NCBI RefSeq assembly: GCF_000310145.2
Contig: NZ_AMXA01000008.1
Coordinates: 62,001-126,000 of the forward strand
Direction of reading: 5' to 3'
Length of the DNA: 64,000 nt
Origin: Thauera sp. 28
GTDB taxonomy: Bacteria > Pseudomonadota > Gammaproteobacteria > Burkholderiales > Rhodocyclaceae
The translations under genes were made by a program, and so were the position numbers. Below the pieces are notes generated by a model. It was not told where the DNA came from and made no database searches. It worked only from the letters and a program-made list of their open reading frames with translations. Positions within the stretch are counted from its first letter, which is position 1. Each line of letters starts with the position of its first letter. Shown here piece after piece: positions 36,392-47,696 of the stretch.

Positions 36392-38652
36392 CAGCGCTCG
36401 CCTCCTTCAACCGAGGACGATGACGCCGCCGCCGGCAAGGGCGACACCGGCGCTGCGGTCGCAGTCTCGCGCCGTCGCCAATGGATCAGCGCAGGGGCGA
36501 TCGCCGCAGAGAGCAAGCATGCCACCAGCGCCAACGGCCACAGCACCGGCCGGTTCCACTCGGCCCGCGCCGCCTCACGGCGTTCCACATCGAGGCGCTG
36601 GTACTGCATCGTGTTGCGCACCATCGCACCCGGCTTGCGGTTGAGCACCCAGCCATGCTGCAACGAATAGGCCTTGGGGTGGAAGGCGAAGATCCACGGC
36701 GCATCGTGCTGAAGCATCGCCACCATGCGGTCGATGATCTGCTGGCGCGCCGGGCCGTCGGGCATCGCCTTCATGCGCTCGAACAAGGCGTCGTACTCCG
36801 GGTTCTCGTAATTGGCGGCGTTCTGGCCGTTGAAGCGCACCTTGCCTTGCGCACCATGGAGCAGGAAGAGCAGGTTCTCGGGATCGGGGTAGTCGGCATT
36901 CCAGCCGAAGAAGAACAGCTGCGCATTGCCCTGACGGATCTTGTCCTGGAAGCGGTTGAAGTCGGTCGGGCGGACGACGAACTGCACGCCAAGCTCGCGG
37001 AACTGCTTGGCCAGCCAGTCCGAGCGCGCCTTGTCGCCCAACGCGCCCGGGGTGGTGTCGAGGTTGATGATGAGCGGCTCACCGGTACGCGCATTGCGCC
37101 CGTTTGGCCAGCCCGCCTCGGCCAGCAGCCGGCGCGCCTCGTCCACGCTGCGACGCACCGGACGCCCATCGACCTCGTCCCCGCGCCACTCGTACACCAC
37201 CGGATTGATGCCCGCCCTGCCCTCGCGGGCGCCGAAGATACCCGGCGGAATCGGACTCATGCCCGGCACCCCCCGGCCATTGAGGAAAATCGATACGAAC
37301 TCCTCCATGTCGAGCGCGATCGAGATCGCCTGGCGCAGTTTGCGCGCGCGCTCCTGCTCAGCCTTCGACGGCCCGCCGCCCAGCAAGGGATCGAGCATGT
37401 TGAAGCCCAGGTAGAAGATCGACGGCGATACCGCGGTCAGCAGGCGGATACCGCGCGCCTCCATTTCCTGAGACAAGGACACGTCGCCTTGGCTGGTCAG
37501 CGTCACCGCCTGGTCGAAATTGTCCGAAGACACACCCGAGGCGTCGTAATAGCCTTGCAGGAACTTGTTCCAGTAGGGGATGCCTTCGCGCTCGCGGGAA
37601 AACACCACCTTGTCGATGAAAGGCATGGTCTTGCCGCAATCGGCCAGGCGCCCTGCCGCCGCATCGCTATCCTCGCCCTCGCACGGATAGGGCGTCCCAC
37701 GGTAGTTCGGGTTGCGTACCAGCACCATGCGTGCATTCGGGTTGTTCTCAACAAGCATGTAGGGGCCGGTTCCAACCGGCCACCAGTCCAGGGTCAGGTT
37801 GCGCTCGGCCATGCCGGGCTGGGCGAAGAATCGGTCCACCTCGGGCGGAACCGGACTGAAAAAGGGCATCGCCAGCCAATACAGGAACTGCGGATAAGCG
37901 CCCTGCAGGGTGATGCGGTAAGTATGGCGATCGACCACCTCGACACCGGGCAGTTCGAAGCGGGCAAGGTCCAGCCAGCCGCCATCGCTCGCGGCAGCGA
38001 CGGCGAGCGCTTCCTGCAGCGTCTTGAGCCCCGGCAGGTACTCGGCCATCAGTTCGAAGATCGGCGAGTGCAGGCGCGGATTGGCGAGACGCTTGATCTG
38101 ATGCACGTAGTCGCCTGCCTCGAGCTCGCGCGTGCCGGTGTGCTCGAAGTCACCCAGGCCGCGCACCCCGCGCAGGTCCGCGGGCTGCAGGTTCATGTAG
38201 CGCGGCGCCCCCGCCTCATCGAGCGCAAACGCCGGGTGTGGCTGGTAAAGGATGCCGGGCTTGATGCGCACCTCGACCACCGTCCTGGCCGCCTTGGAGG
38301 CGTCGGCCGACACTGCCAGCTCACGACCCGAGGCATCGTAGCGGCGCAGCGTCGGCATCGCCGCCGCGGTCGCCGGTTCGAGCACGTAGGGCCGCTTGAG
38401 GTAGTGATACTGCAGCGGCGGCTCGACGATCTGGTAAAGGAAGGTCGCCTCGTCCTCGCTGTAGGACTGCACCGGATCGAGATGCTTGGGGCGCTCGGTG
38501 AACGCCGTATAGAGCACGTTGGCGCCGCGCTCCTCACCCGGGTAGGGGTCGTTCCATGCCGAGCCGCAGGCGCTCGCCACAAGGCCTGCCAGCAGCGGCA
38601 CACACATCACGCACAGGTTACGACGCAGGCCGGAAAAGCGGAACACGTGCAA
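36391..38652 (-). CDS. ABC transporter solute-binding lipoprotein (SBP_bac_5), with C-terminal membrane span
   Basis: A 753-residue periplasmic binding protein of family 5 (peptide, nickel, heme). A lipoprotein signal with lipobox ASAC near residue 29 precedes the fold. Typical segments are PLQYHYLKRPYVLEPA, WWPVGTGPYMLVENNPNARMVLVRNPNYRG and NAQLFFFGWNADYPDPENL. It is longer than the usual 500-600 residues. It ends with a hydrophobic span (about 705-725, VLWPLALVACLLSAAIAPAL) and an Arg-rich cytoplasmic tail, so it may be anchored at both ends. The next gene, a permease, starts at its stop codon. Substrate unknown; a peptide is most likely. Confidence 0.87.
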   Translation of the reverse strand: MHVFRFSGLRRNLCVMCVPLLAGLVASACGSAWNDPYPGEERGANVLYTAFTERPKHLDPVQSYSEDEATFLYQIVEPPLQYHYLKRPYVLEPATAAAMPTLRRYDASGRELAVSADASKAARTVVEVRIKPGILYQPHPAFALDEAGAPRYMNLQPADLRGVRGLGDFEHTGTRELEAGDYVHQIKRLANPRLHSPIFELMAEYLPGLKTLQEALAVAAASDGGWLDLARFELPGVEVVDRHTYRITLQGAYPQFLYWLAMPFFSPVPPEVDRFFAQPGMAERNLTLDWWPVGTGPYMLVENNPNARMVLVRNPNYRGTPYPCEGEDSDAAAGRLADCGKTMPFIDKVVFSREREGIPYWNKFLQGYYDASGVSSDNFDQAVTLTSQGDVSLSQEMEARGIRLLTAVSPSIFYLGFNMLDPLLGGGPSKAEQERARKLRQAISIALDMEEFVSIFLNGRGVPGMSPIPPGIFGAREGRAGINPVVYEWRGDEVDGRPVRRSVDEARRLLAEAGWPNGRNARTGEPLIINLDTTPGALGDKARSDWLAKQFRELGVQFVVRPTDFNRFQDKIRQGNAQLFFFGWNADYPDPENLLFLLHGAQGKVRFNGQNAANYENPEYDALFERMKAMPDGPARQQIIDRMVAMLQHDAPWIFAFHPKAYSLQHGWVLNRKPGAMVRNTMQYQRLDVERREAARAEWNRPVLWPLALVACLLSAAIAPALIHWRRRETATAAPVSPLPAAASSSSVEGGER

Positions 38653-38748
38653 GGATCTGGATCAAAAGAAGGGCCGATTCTGGCAGGTTTACCGTGTCGG
38701 CGCGACCGCTGAAGCGCGCCGGACCGTTAGCCCTTGCAGCCTTGCGGC

Positions 38749-38754
38749 TATAAT
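38749..38754 (+). promoter_or_regulatory. Candidate fabI -10
   Basis: A perfect TATAAT 30 bp before the fabI ATG. The best -35 (TTAGCC, 38727-38732) is weak. The 131-bp gap also serves the divergent lipoprotein gene. Confidence 0.45.
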
Positions 38755-38783
38755 CGTGCCCTTGTCATCGGGAGTCATCGTCC

Positions 38784-39578
38784 ATGGGTTTTCTTGCCGG
38801 CAAACGCATCCTCATCACCGGCCTGCTGAGCAACCGCTCGATCGCCTACGGTATCGCGAAGGCGATGCACCGTGAGGGCGCGGAACTCGCATTCACGTAC
38901 CAGAACGAACGTTTCCAGGAGCGCGTGGCGAAGATGGCCGCGGACTTCGGCAGCGCGCTCGTGTTCCCGCTCGACGTCCAGGACGACGCCCAGATCGACG
39001 GCCTGTTTACCGCGCTCGGGCAGCACTGGGATGGCCTGGACGGGCTGGTGCATTCGATCGCCTACGCCCCGGGCGAGGCCTTGGAGGGCGACTTCCTCGA
39101 CGGCCTGTCGCGTGACGCCTTTCGCGTCGCGCAGGAGATCAGCGCCTACAGCTTCCCCGCGCTGGCCAAGGCGGCGCGGCCGATGATGAAGGGACGCAAG
39201 GGGGCACTGCTCACGCTGTCCTACCTGGGTGCCGTGCGTACCATGCCCAACTACAACGTGATGGGCCTGGCCAAGGCCAGCCTCGAAGCCTCGGTGCGCT
39301 ACCTGGCCGTCACCCTCGGCCCCGAAGGCACGCGTGCAAACGCCATCTCCGCCGGCCCGATCAAGACACTCGCAGCCTCCGGCATCGGCAGCTTCGGCAA
39401 GCTGCTCGCCTTCAACGAACACAACGCGCCGTTGCGCCGCAACGTGACCATCGACGAAGTCGGCAACACAGCCGCCTTCCTGTGCTCCGATCTCGCCAGC
39501 GGCATCACCGGCGAAGTCATGTATGTCGACGCCGGCTTCAACATCACCGCGCTCGGCAATCCTGCGCCCATGGACTGA
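38784..39578 (+). CDS. fabI: Enoyl-[acyl-carrier-protein] reductase (NADH)
   Basis: A 264-residue short-chain dehydrogenase reducing enoyl-ACP in the last step of fatty acid elongation. It shows the FabI-type start [20 protein letters not shown]. The catalytic pair Tyr157 and Lys164 is in [15 protein letters not shown] (Y-x6-K spacing), with [11 protein letters not shown] as the substrate loop. It is full length and isolated, with its own -10 and a strong terminator. Confidence 0.96.
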   Translation: MGFLAGKRILITGLLSNRSIAYGIAKAMHREGAELAFTYQNERFQERVAKMAADFGSALVFPLDVQDDAQIDGLFTALGQHWDGLDGLVHSIAYAPGEALEGDFLDGLSRDAFRVAQEISAYSFPALAKAARPMMKGRKGALLTLSYLGAVRTMPNYNVMGLAKASLEASVRYLAVTLGPEGTRANAISAGPIKTLAASGIGSFGKLLAFNEHNAPLRRNVTIDEVGNTAAFLCSDLASGITGEVMYVDAGFNITALGNPAPMD

Positions 39579-39616
39579 CGCGCCTGCGCGCGGCGATGGC
39601 GTGACCGCACACCTAT

Positions 39617-39648
39617 AAAAAAGCCCGGCAACAGTACCGGGCTTTTTT
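39617..39648. terminator. Bidirectional Rho-independent terminator between fabI and ppiD
   Basis: The stem AGCCCGG/CCGGGCT (8-nt loop) is flanked by an A-run on the left and a T-run on the right. It therefore ends transcripts of both convergent genes. Confidence 0.92.
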
Positions 39649-39675
39649 CGTTGCGGCAGCGCTTACCTGAAGGCC

Positions 39676-41565
39676 TTACTGCACCTGCAGCGCGCCCGGG
39701 CTGATCTCGACCTTGTAGCGCTGGCGCAGATCGGCTAGGAAACCGGCAAAATCACGGCCCGCGAGCAACTGCGAGTACTGCGCGGCGACCAGCTCGATAC
39801 GCTCGTCGTCGCCGGCAATCTGCGGTCGCTCGACGGCATCGACACGGTAGATCACGTAGTCGCCTTCGCTCGAAGCCACCCCGACGAAGGCAGGAAGCGG
39901 CTCGGCAGGCGCGGAAAACACCGCCTGCATGGCCGCTGCAGGCAGGCCCGGTGCGCCACGTTGCAGCGTACGCGCCTCGGCCCAATCCCCCACGGCCTCG
40001 CCGCCCTTCTGCAGCGCTGCGAGCATCTCGGCTCCAGACTCGGCCGCGCGTGCGCGTGCGTGCTCCAGCCTCAGGTCGTCGGCAATGCGCGTGCGCACCT
40101 CTTCCAGCGGCAAGCGCTTGGCAGGCTCGGAGGCCTTGACCCGTGCCGACACCAGCGTGCCGTTGCCGATCTCGATCGCTTCGGTGTTGCGGCCCTTGTT
40201 CAGCGACTCATCGCCGAACAGCGCGCTCCGCAGACGTTCGTTGGCGAACGGGCCACTACCTTCAGCACGCGACATCCAGTCGGTGGTCAGCACCTCGAGT
40301 CCAAGCAATTCTGCAGCCGGCGCCAGGCTGTCGGACTGTTCGTACACCGTGTTGGCGAACTGCTCGGCAAGCTCTGCAAAACGCCGGCCGGCGGCCGCAC
40401 CGCGCAGCTCGGCGACGATCTCGTCACGCACTTCTTCCAGCGCCTTGATCGTGGCCGGCTTGATGTCGGTCACCTCGATGACATGGACGCCAAACTCGCT
40501 GCGCACCGGGTCGCCGATTTCGCCCTTGCTCTGGGCGAAGACCGCGTCTTCGAAGGCGCCCACCATCATGCCCCGGCCAAAGAAGCCAAGGTCGCCGCCC
40601 CGCCCTGCAGAACCCGGATCCTGGGACTGCGCGCGGGCGATCTCGGCAAAGCGCTCGGGCTGCCCGCGCAGGGTATCGACCAGCGCACGCGCCTCGGCCA
40701 TCACCTTGTCGACCTCGGCTGCATCGGCAGCGGCGTCAAGGGAGAGCAGGATGTGTCGGGCCTGGCGTTCCTCGGCCACGCCGAAACGGCCCTGGTTGCC
40801 TTCGTAGAAGGCCTGGACCTCGTCGTCGGCCACCTCGATGCCGCGCTCGACCGCAGCGCGGTCGAACAGCAGGTACTCGGCCTGCACTCGCGCGGGTTGC
40901 TCGAAACGAGCGGCGTTAGCCTCGTAGTAGGCCTTCACTTCGTCGTCGGTGATGCTCACATCGGCGGCAAAGCGGCTGACCGGGAAGCGCAGCTCGCGAA
41001 TCCGGCGCTCCTCGAGCTGAGCCGCCAGGAAGCGCTGAGCCGACGCCTGCGGCACGATCCCGGCGTCGCCGACCGAGGCGACGATCTGCTGGATGCGCAC
41101 ATCCTGGGCCACCCTGGCCTCGAAGCTGGCAGGCGTCATGCCCTGAGCACGCACCAGCATCTCGTATCGCTGCAGCGAGAAACGACCGTCCTCCTGGAAG
41201 GCCGGCACGGCGGCGATCGCCTCCTGCAGTTGCTGCGGCGTTACGACGAGCCGGTTCTCCGCGGCGTAGAGCGCGAGCACACGCTGGTTGATGAGGTTGT
41301 CGAGCACGACTCTGCGGAGCTCGGTCGATTCGAGCAGCGCGCGATCGACCTGGCCACCCGCACTCTGGCGCAGTCGGTCCTGCTGTTCGCGCAGGGCCTG
41401 GTCGAACTCGAAGGCACTGATGCCCGTACCCGCGACCTTGGCCACTTCGTTACCGGTGGGCGAGTCGCTGAAATAGGCATCCATGCCAAAGAAGGCAAAA
41501 GGAACGATGAGGATCGCCAGAATGACCTGGGCGACACGCTTGTTGCTGCGAATGGTTTCGAACAT
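39676..41565 (-). CDS. ppiD: PpiD-type periplasmic peptidyl-prolyl isomerase/chaperone
   Basis: A 629-residue protein anchored by one N-terminal span (about 14-30, VILAILIVPFAFFGM). SurA/PpiD N-terminal chaperone helices follow. A parvulin domain (about 255-365; ARHILLSLD, GGDLGFFGRGMMVGAFEDAVF, SEFGVHVIEV) lies in the middle, then a long C-terminal domain. Length and layout are those of PpiD, which assists proteins leaving the Sec translocon. I chose the ATG at 41565 (MFETIRSNK), the family start, over one 13 codons upstream. Confidence 0.9.
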   Translation of the reverse strand: MFETIRSNKRVAQVILAILIVPFAFFGMDAYFSDSPTGNEVAKVAGTGISAFEFDQALREQQDRLRQSAGGQVDRALLESTELRRVVLDNLINQRVLALYAAENRLVVTPQQLQEAIAAVPAFQEDGRFSLQRYEMLVRAQGMTPASFEARVAQDVRIQQIVASVGDAGIVPQASAQRFLAAQLEERRIRELRFPVSRFAADVSITDDEVKAYYEANAARFEQPARVQAEYLLFDRAAVERGIEVADDEVQAFYEGNQGRFGVAEERQARHILLSLDAAADAAEVDKVMAEARALVDTLRGQPERFAEIARAQSQDPGSAGRGGDLGFFGRGMMVGAFEDAVFAQSKGEIGDPVRSEFGVHVIEVTDIKPATIKALEEVRDEIVAELRGAAAGRRFAELAEQFANTVYEQSDSLAPAAELLGLEVLTTDWMSRAEGSGPFANERLRSALFGDESLNKGRNTEAIEIGNGTLVSARVKASEPAKRLPLEEVRTRIADDLRLEHARARAAESGAEMLAALQKGGEAVGDWAEARTLQRGAPGLPAAAMQAVFSAPAEPLPAFVGVASSEGDYVIYRVDAVERPQIAGDDERIELVAAQYSQLLAGRDFAGFLADLRQRYKVEISPGALQVQ

Positions 41566-41724
41566 CTCGATTTCCGCGAGGGACTCAGGAAAGGGCCCGG
41601 GCATGCATGCACTGCGGGGGCGGAACCGCCGGGCGCCCGGATCAAGCCCGCGAGTTTAACGCATCCACCGCTCAATCAGGCGCGGGCGTGCACGATGCCT
41701 CAACAAGCGCAGATCACTGCCCTT

Positions 41725-41730
41725 TATACT
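41725..41730 (+). promoter_or_regulatory. Candidate -10 just before the MASE1 gene
   Basis: TATACT ends seven bases before the ATG at 41738. A transcript starting there would have almost no leader. No ribosome site or convincing -35 is visible. Confidence 0.3.
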
Positions 41731-41737
41731 GCGCGCG

Positions 41738-44700
41738 ATGAAACCGGCCCCGGCGCTGCCCTATCTCCTCTCTGTCGTCATCCTTGCGCTGGCATACGCG
41801 GTGGCGGGCTGGCTCAGCCTGAACATGGCGATCCCGCCCGGATACGCCGTGCCCGTGTTCCCGGCCGCTGGCATTGCAATGGCTGCACTGCACATCTACG
41901 GCAGGCGTCTGTGGCCCGGCGTACTGCTCGGTTCGCTCGCGGTGCAGGCTCTGGCAGGCGCTGCTGTCGGTGCCACCAGCCCCCTTGTCTCAGTGCTTGC
42001 GCTCGCGCCCGTCGCCGCGGCATTGCAGGCGGTACTGGGCGCCTGCCTCATCGACCGATTCATTGGCCGCAAGAGTGCCTTCGACGACACCGCGAGCATT
42101 CTGCGCCTGCTCGCCCTGATCGCCCCCGCGAGCTGTCTCGTCTCGGCAACCGTCAGCACGCCACTGCTGGTGCAGGAAGGCCTGATCGCCCGCGAGGACC
42201 TGTTCTTCAACTGGTGGAACTGGTGGCTCGGCGACACGCTCGGCGTGATCATCGCCACCCCCTTGATGCTGGTGCTGTTCGGTCGCCCGGCGGCGGACTG
42301 GCGCAGCAGGCGCAATGCAGTGGCCGTTCCGCTGCTCGTTGCCCTGGCGATGCTGAGTATCGCCTTCAAGCAGGTCATCTCATGGGAGGAGAACCGCATC
42401 CACGCGCAATTCGAGCGCGACGCGCACCTCCTTGCCACCCAGGTCCAGCGCAGGTTCGACGCCCAGATCGACATGATGCTGTCGATCAGCGGCCTGATCA
42501 GCAACAGCGATCAGATCACCCGCGATGAATTCAAGGCCTTCGTCAGCCCCTGGCTGCACCGCTACCCCGGCACCCAGAACTTTGCCTGGAACCCGCTCGT
42601 ACGCAACGACGAGCGCGAAGCGTTCGAGGCCGTCATGCGGGAGGACACCCCCGGCTACCGCATCCTCGACCGTGACTTCCAGGGCCAGACCTTTCCAGCC
42701 GCTCAAGCCGCGCGCTACTACCCGATCGCCTTCGTCGAGCCCAGGGCGACGAACCTTAGCGTGATCGGCATGAACCCCTACGCGCTACCCGCAGCGGCAG
42801 TGGCCATCGAGACAAGTCAGCGCAGCGGTCGCCCGGTGGCGAGCGACCCCTTCCGTCTGGTACAGGAGCGTGACGACCAGCGCGGCATGGTCGTCTATCT
42901 CGCCACACTGGCACCAGGCTGGAACAAGGCCGCTGCGCGCACCGGCGAACGACGCAGCGGGATCGTGTCGGCAGCCTTTCGCATGGACGACGCGATTGCG
43001 AGCGCACTCGACCCCAGACTGGCTGCGCTCATCGAACTGTGCCTGATCGACCGCTCGGGTGGCGCCCCGGGTACACGCCTGAGCGGAACGCCCGGCTGCG
43101 AAGGTCCGGGCTGGCTGGAGCGTAAAGTGCGGCATGCCCACGCGTTCGAGTTCGGCGAGCGTCCGCTCGAAGTCCTGTTGAGGGCAACACCCGCCTATCT
43201 GCTCAGCCTGCGCAGTTGGGCCGCATTGGGCACCGTCGTCGTCGCCCTGCTTGCCACCGCCCTGCTCGGCGCCTTCCTGCTGATAAGCTCCGGCAACACG
43301 CGCCGCATTGCCGCGCTGGTCGAACGCCGCACGCAGGAACTCGAAGCCACCCATGCCGACCTCCACGACAAGCAGGCTGCACTCAACGAAGCCATGCGAA
43401 TCGCACAGATGGGTAGCTGGGAGAGCTTCGACGGTCTGCGCGGCCTGCGCTGCTCGCATGGGCTGCACGGCCTGCTCGGCCGCCAGCAGGCCGAGCTGAG
43501 CTCGATCGACGACATCGTCGCCAGCTTCCGTGAGGACGACCAGAGCGCGCTGCGCGAAATCATCGACGAGCTTACGCAGGCTGCGGGCCTGCGCACCATC
43601 GACTGCCGTACGCTGAGCGAACCGCCACGCGTACTCCACCTGCAGATCGAGAGCGAATGGTCGGAGCATGGCCTGGGACGCCTGCGCGGCATCCTGCAGG
43701 ACGTTACCCGAGCCCGAGAATCAGAGGCGCACATCCACTACCTGGCGCGCTTCGACACCCTGACCGGACTGCCGAACCGCAGCGCATGGCTCGAACACGG
43801 TGCGGTCGCGCTGCGCAGCGCGACCCGTCACCACGACCGTTTCGCCGTGCTCTTCCTCGACCTGGACAACTTCAAGACCATCAACGACTCACTCGGCCAC
43901 GCCATGGGTGATCGACTGCTGGAAACAGTCGCACACCGCCTGAGCGCATGCGTACGCGCCGAGGATCAACTCGCGCGTCTGGGCGGCGACGAGTTCGTGG
44001 CCCTGCTGCCACGCATCGCCGGACCGACCGATGCTGCCGCCGTCGCACGCAAGATGCTCGACGTCCTTGCCGCAACGATCGAGCTTGATGGTCATGAGCT
44101 TCGCCCCTCGGTCAGTATCGGGATCGCCCTCTTTCCCGAGGACGGTGACACCGTCGAGATCCTGCTCAAGCACGCCGACACGGCGATGTACGGCGCAAAG
44201 GCCGCTGGTCGCAACAACTTCCAGTTCTTCACCGCGGACATGAACGTACGCGCCACCGAGCGCCTCCTGCTCGAGAACGCGCTGCGCCGCGCAATTGCCA
44301 CAGACCAGCTCAGCTTGCACTACCAGCCCCAGATCGATACGCGCAGCGGACGCACCATGGGTTGCGAAGCGCTCGTGCGCTGGAACGACCCTGCCCAGGG
44401 GCCGATATCTCCTGCCCGCTTCATCCCTGTTGCGGAAGACTCCGGCCTGATCATTCAACTCGGTGACTGGGTCTTGCGCGAGGCATGTCGGCAACAGGTA
44501 CGCTGGTCGCAGGCCGGGCTGGGCGAGGTCTGTATTGCCGTCAACATCTCGGCCCTGCAGTTCCGGCGTGCCGAATTCGTCGATAGTGTGATCGCCATCC
44601 TGCAGGAAACGGGCGCTTCGCCGAGCGCGATCGAGCTCGAGATCACCGAAAGCGCGCTGATGCAGCCGGGTGAGCAGCTGCTGGAGCGCCTGCACCAACT

Positions 44701-45034
44701 CGTCGGCCACGGCCTCAGCCTGGCCCTTGACGATTTCGGTACCGGTTACTCTTCCCTCGCCTACCTGAAACGCCTCCCCATCGCCCGCCTGAAGGTCGAC
44801 CAGAGCTTCGTCGCCGACCTGCCGGGCGACCCGGAGGACGCTGCCGTCGTCACCGCCACCTTGTCGATGGCGCGCGACCTGGGTCTCGAGGTCGTCGCCG
44901 AGGGAGTTGAAACCCAGCAGCAGCGCGCCTTCCTGTGCGAACGACAGTGCACACTGATGCAGGGCTACCTGTTCTCGCGCCCCCTGGCGGCAGACGACTT
45001 TGCCGGCTGGCTGAAGGCGCACCCGCCGGCCTGA
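41738..45034 (+). CDS. MASE1-CHASE-PAS-GGDEF-EAL membrane c-di-GMP protein
   Basis: A 1098-residue membrane protein. An N-terminal MASE1 sensor with about eight spans (1-205) includes PPGYAVPVFPAAGIAMA and WWLGDTLGVIIATPLML. It is followed by a periplasmic CHASE domain (about 240-430), another span near 490-510, a helical linker and a PAS-like region. A GGDEF domain (site near 749, RAED inhibitory motif) and an EAL domain (CEALVRW near 876, DDFGTGY, AEGVE, QGY) complete it. Both active sites look intact. CHASE domains sense small extracellular molecules, but the ligand is unknown. It is convergent with clpB (6-bp gap) and divergent from ppiD. Confidence 0.9.
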   Translation: MKPAPALPYLLSVVILALAYAVAGWLSLNMAIPPGYAVPVFPAAGIAMAALHIYGRRLWPGVLLGSLAVQALAGAAVGATSPLVSVLALAPVAAALQAVLGACLIDRFIGRKSAFDDTASILRLLALIAPASCLVSATVSTPLLVQEGLIAREDLFFNWWNWWLGDTLGVIIATPLMLVLFGRPAADWRSRRNAVAVPLLVALAMLSIAFKQVISWEENRIHAQFERDAHLLATQVQRRFDAQIDMMLSISGLISNSDQITRDEFKAFVSPWLHRYPGTQNFAWNPLVRNDEREAFEAVMREDTPGYRILDRDFQGQTFPAAQAARYYPIAFVEPRATNLSVIGMNPYALPAAAVAIETSQRSGRPVASDPFRLVQERDDQRGMVVYLATLAPGWNKAAARTGERRSGIVSAAFRMDDAIASALDPRLAALIELCLIDRSGGAPGTRLSGTPGCEGPGWLERKVRHAHAFEFGERPLEVLLRATPAYLLSLRSWAALGTVVVALLATALLGAFLLISSGNTRRIAALVERRTQELEATHADLHDKQAALNEAMRIAQMGSWESFDGLRGLRCSHGLHGLLGRQQAELSSIDDIVASFREDDQSALREIIDELTQAAGLRTIDCRTLSEPPRVLHLQIESEWSEHGLGRLRGILQDVTRARESEAHIHYLARFDTLTGLPNRSAWLEHGAVALRSATRHHDRFAVLFLDLDNFKTINDSLGHAMGDRLLETVAHRLSACVRAEDQLARLGGDEFVALLPRIAGPTDAAAVARKMLDVLAATIELDGHELRPSVSIGIALFPEDGDTVEILLKHADTAMYGAKAAGRNNFQFFTADMNVRATERLLLENALRRAIATDQLSLHYQPQIDTRSGRTMGCEALVRWNDPAQGPISPARFIPVAEDSGLIIQLGDWVLREACRQQVRWSQAGLGEVCIAVNISALQFRRAEFVDSVIAILQETGASPSAIELEITESALMQPGEQLLERLHQLVGHGLSLALDDFGTGYSSLAYLKRLPIARLKVDQSFVADLPGDPEDAAVVTATLSMARDLGLEVVAEGVETQQQRAFLCERQCTLMQGYLFSRPLAADDFAGWLKAHPPA

Positions 45035-45040
45035 CCCGCC

Positions 45041-47626
<2,586 letters not shown>

Positions 47627-47661
47627 GACGGACATCCTCGGGATTCGTTGAACTGAACCCT

Positions 47662-47689
47662 ATGTGGGGCGTATCGGCCGCGGTTCAAG
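47662..47689 (-). promoter_or_regulatory. Sigma-32 (heat shock) promoter of clpB
   Basis: On the minus strand, CTTGAAC (47683-47689) and CCCCACAT (47662-47669) are separated by 13 bp. This is close to the RpoH consensus CTTGAAA-N11-16-CCCCATNT. It is located 36 bp upstream of the clpB ATG. Confidence 0.85.
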
Positions 47690-47696
47690 GGGCGAC

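Noticed and set aside
36481-38712. 743-codon open frame opposite the ABC binding lipoprotein
   Set aside because: Shadow frame. The minus-strand product has a clear family, signal and lipobox, while this one has none.
39961-42528. 855-codon frame spanning the ppiD-MASE1 junction
   Set aside because: It runs antisense through ppiD and out of frame through the MASE1 gene, across a clear intergenic region.
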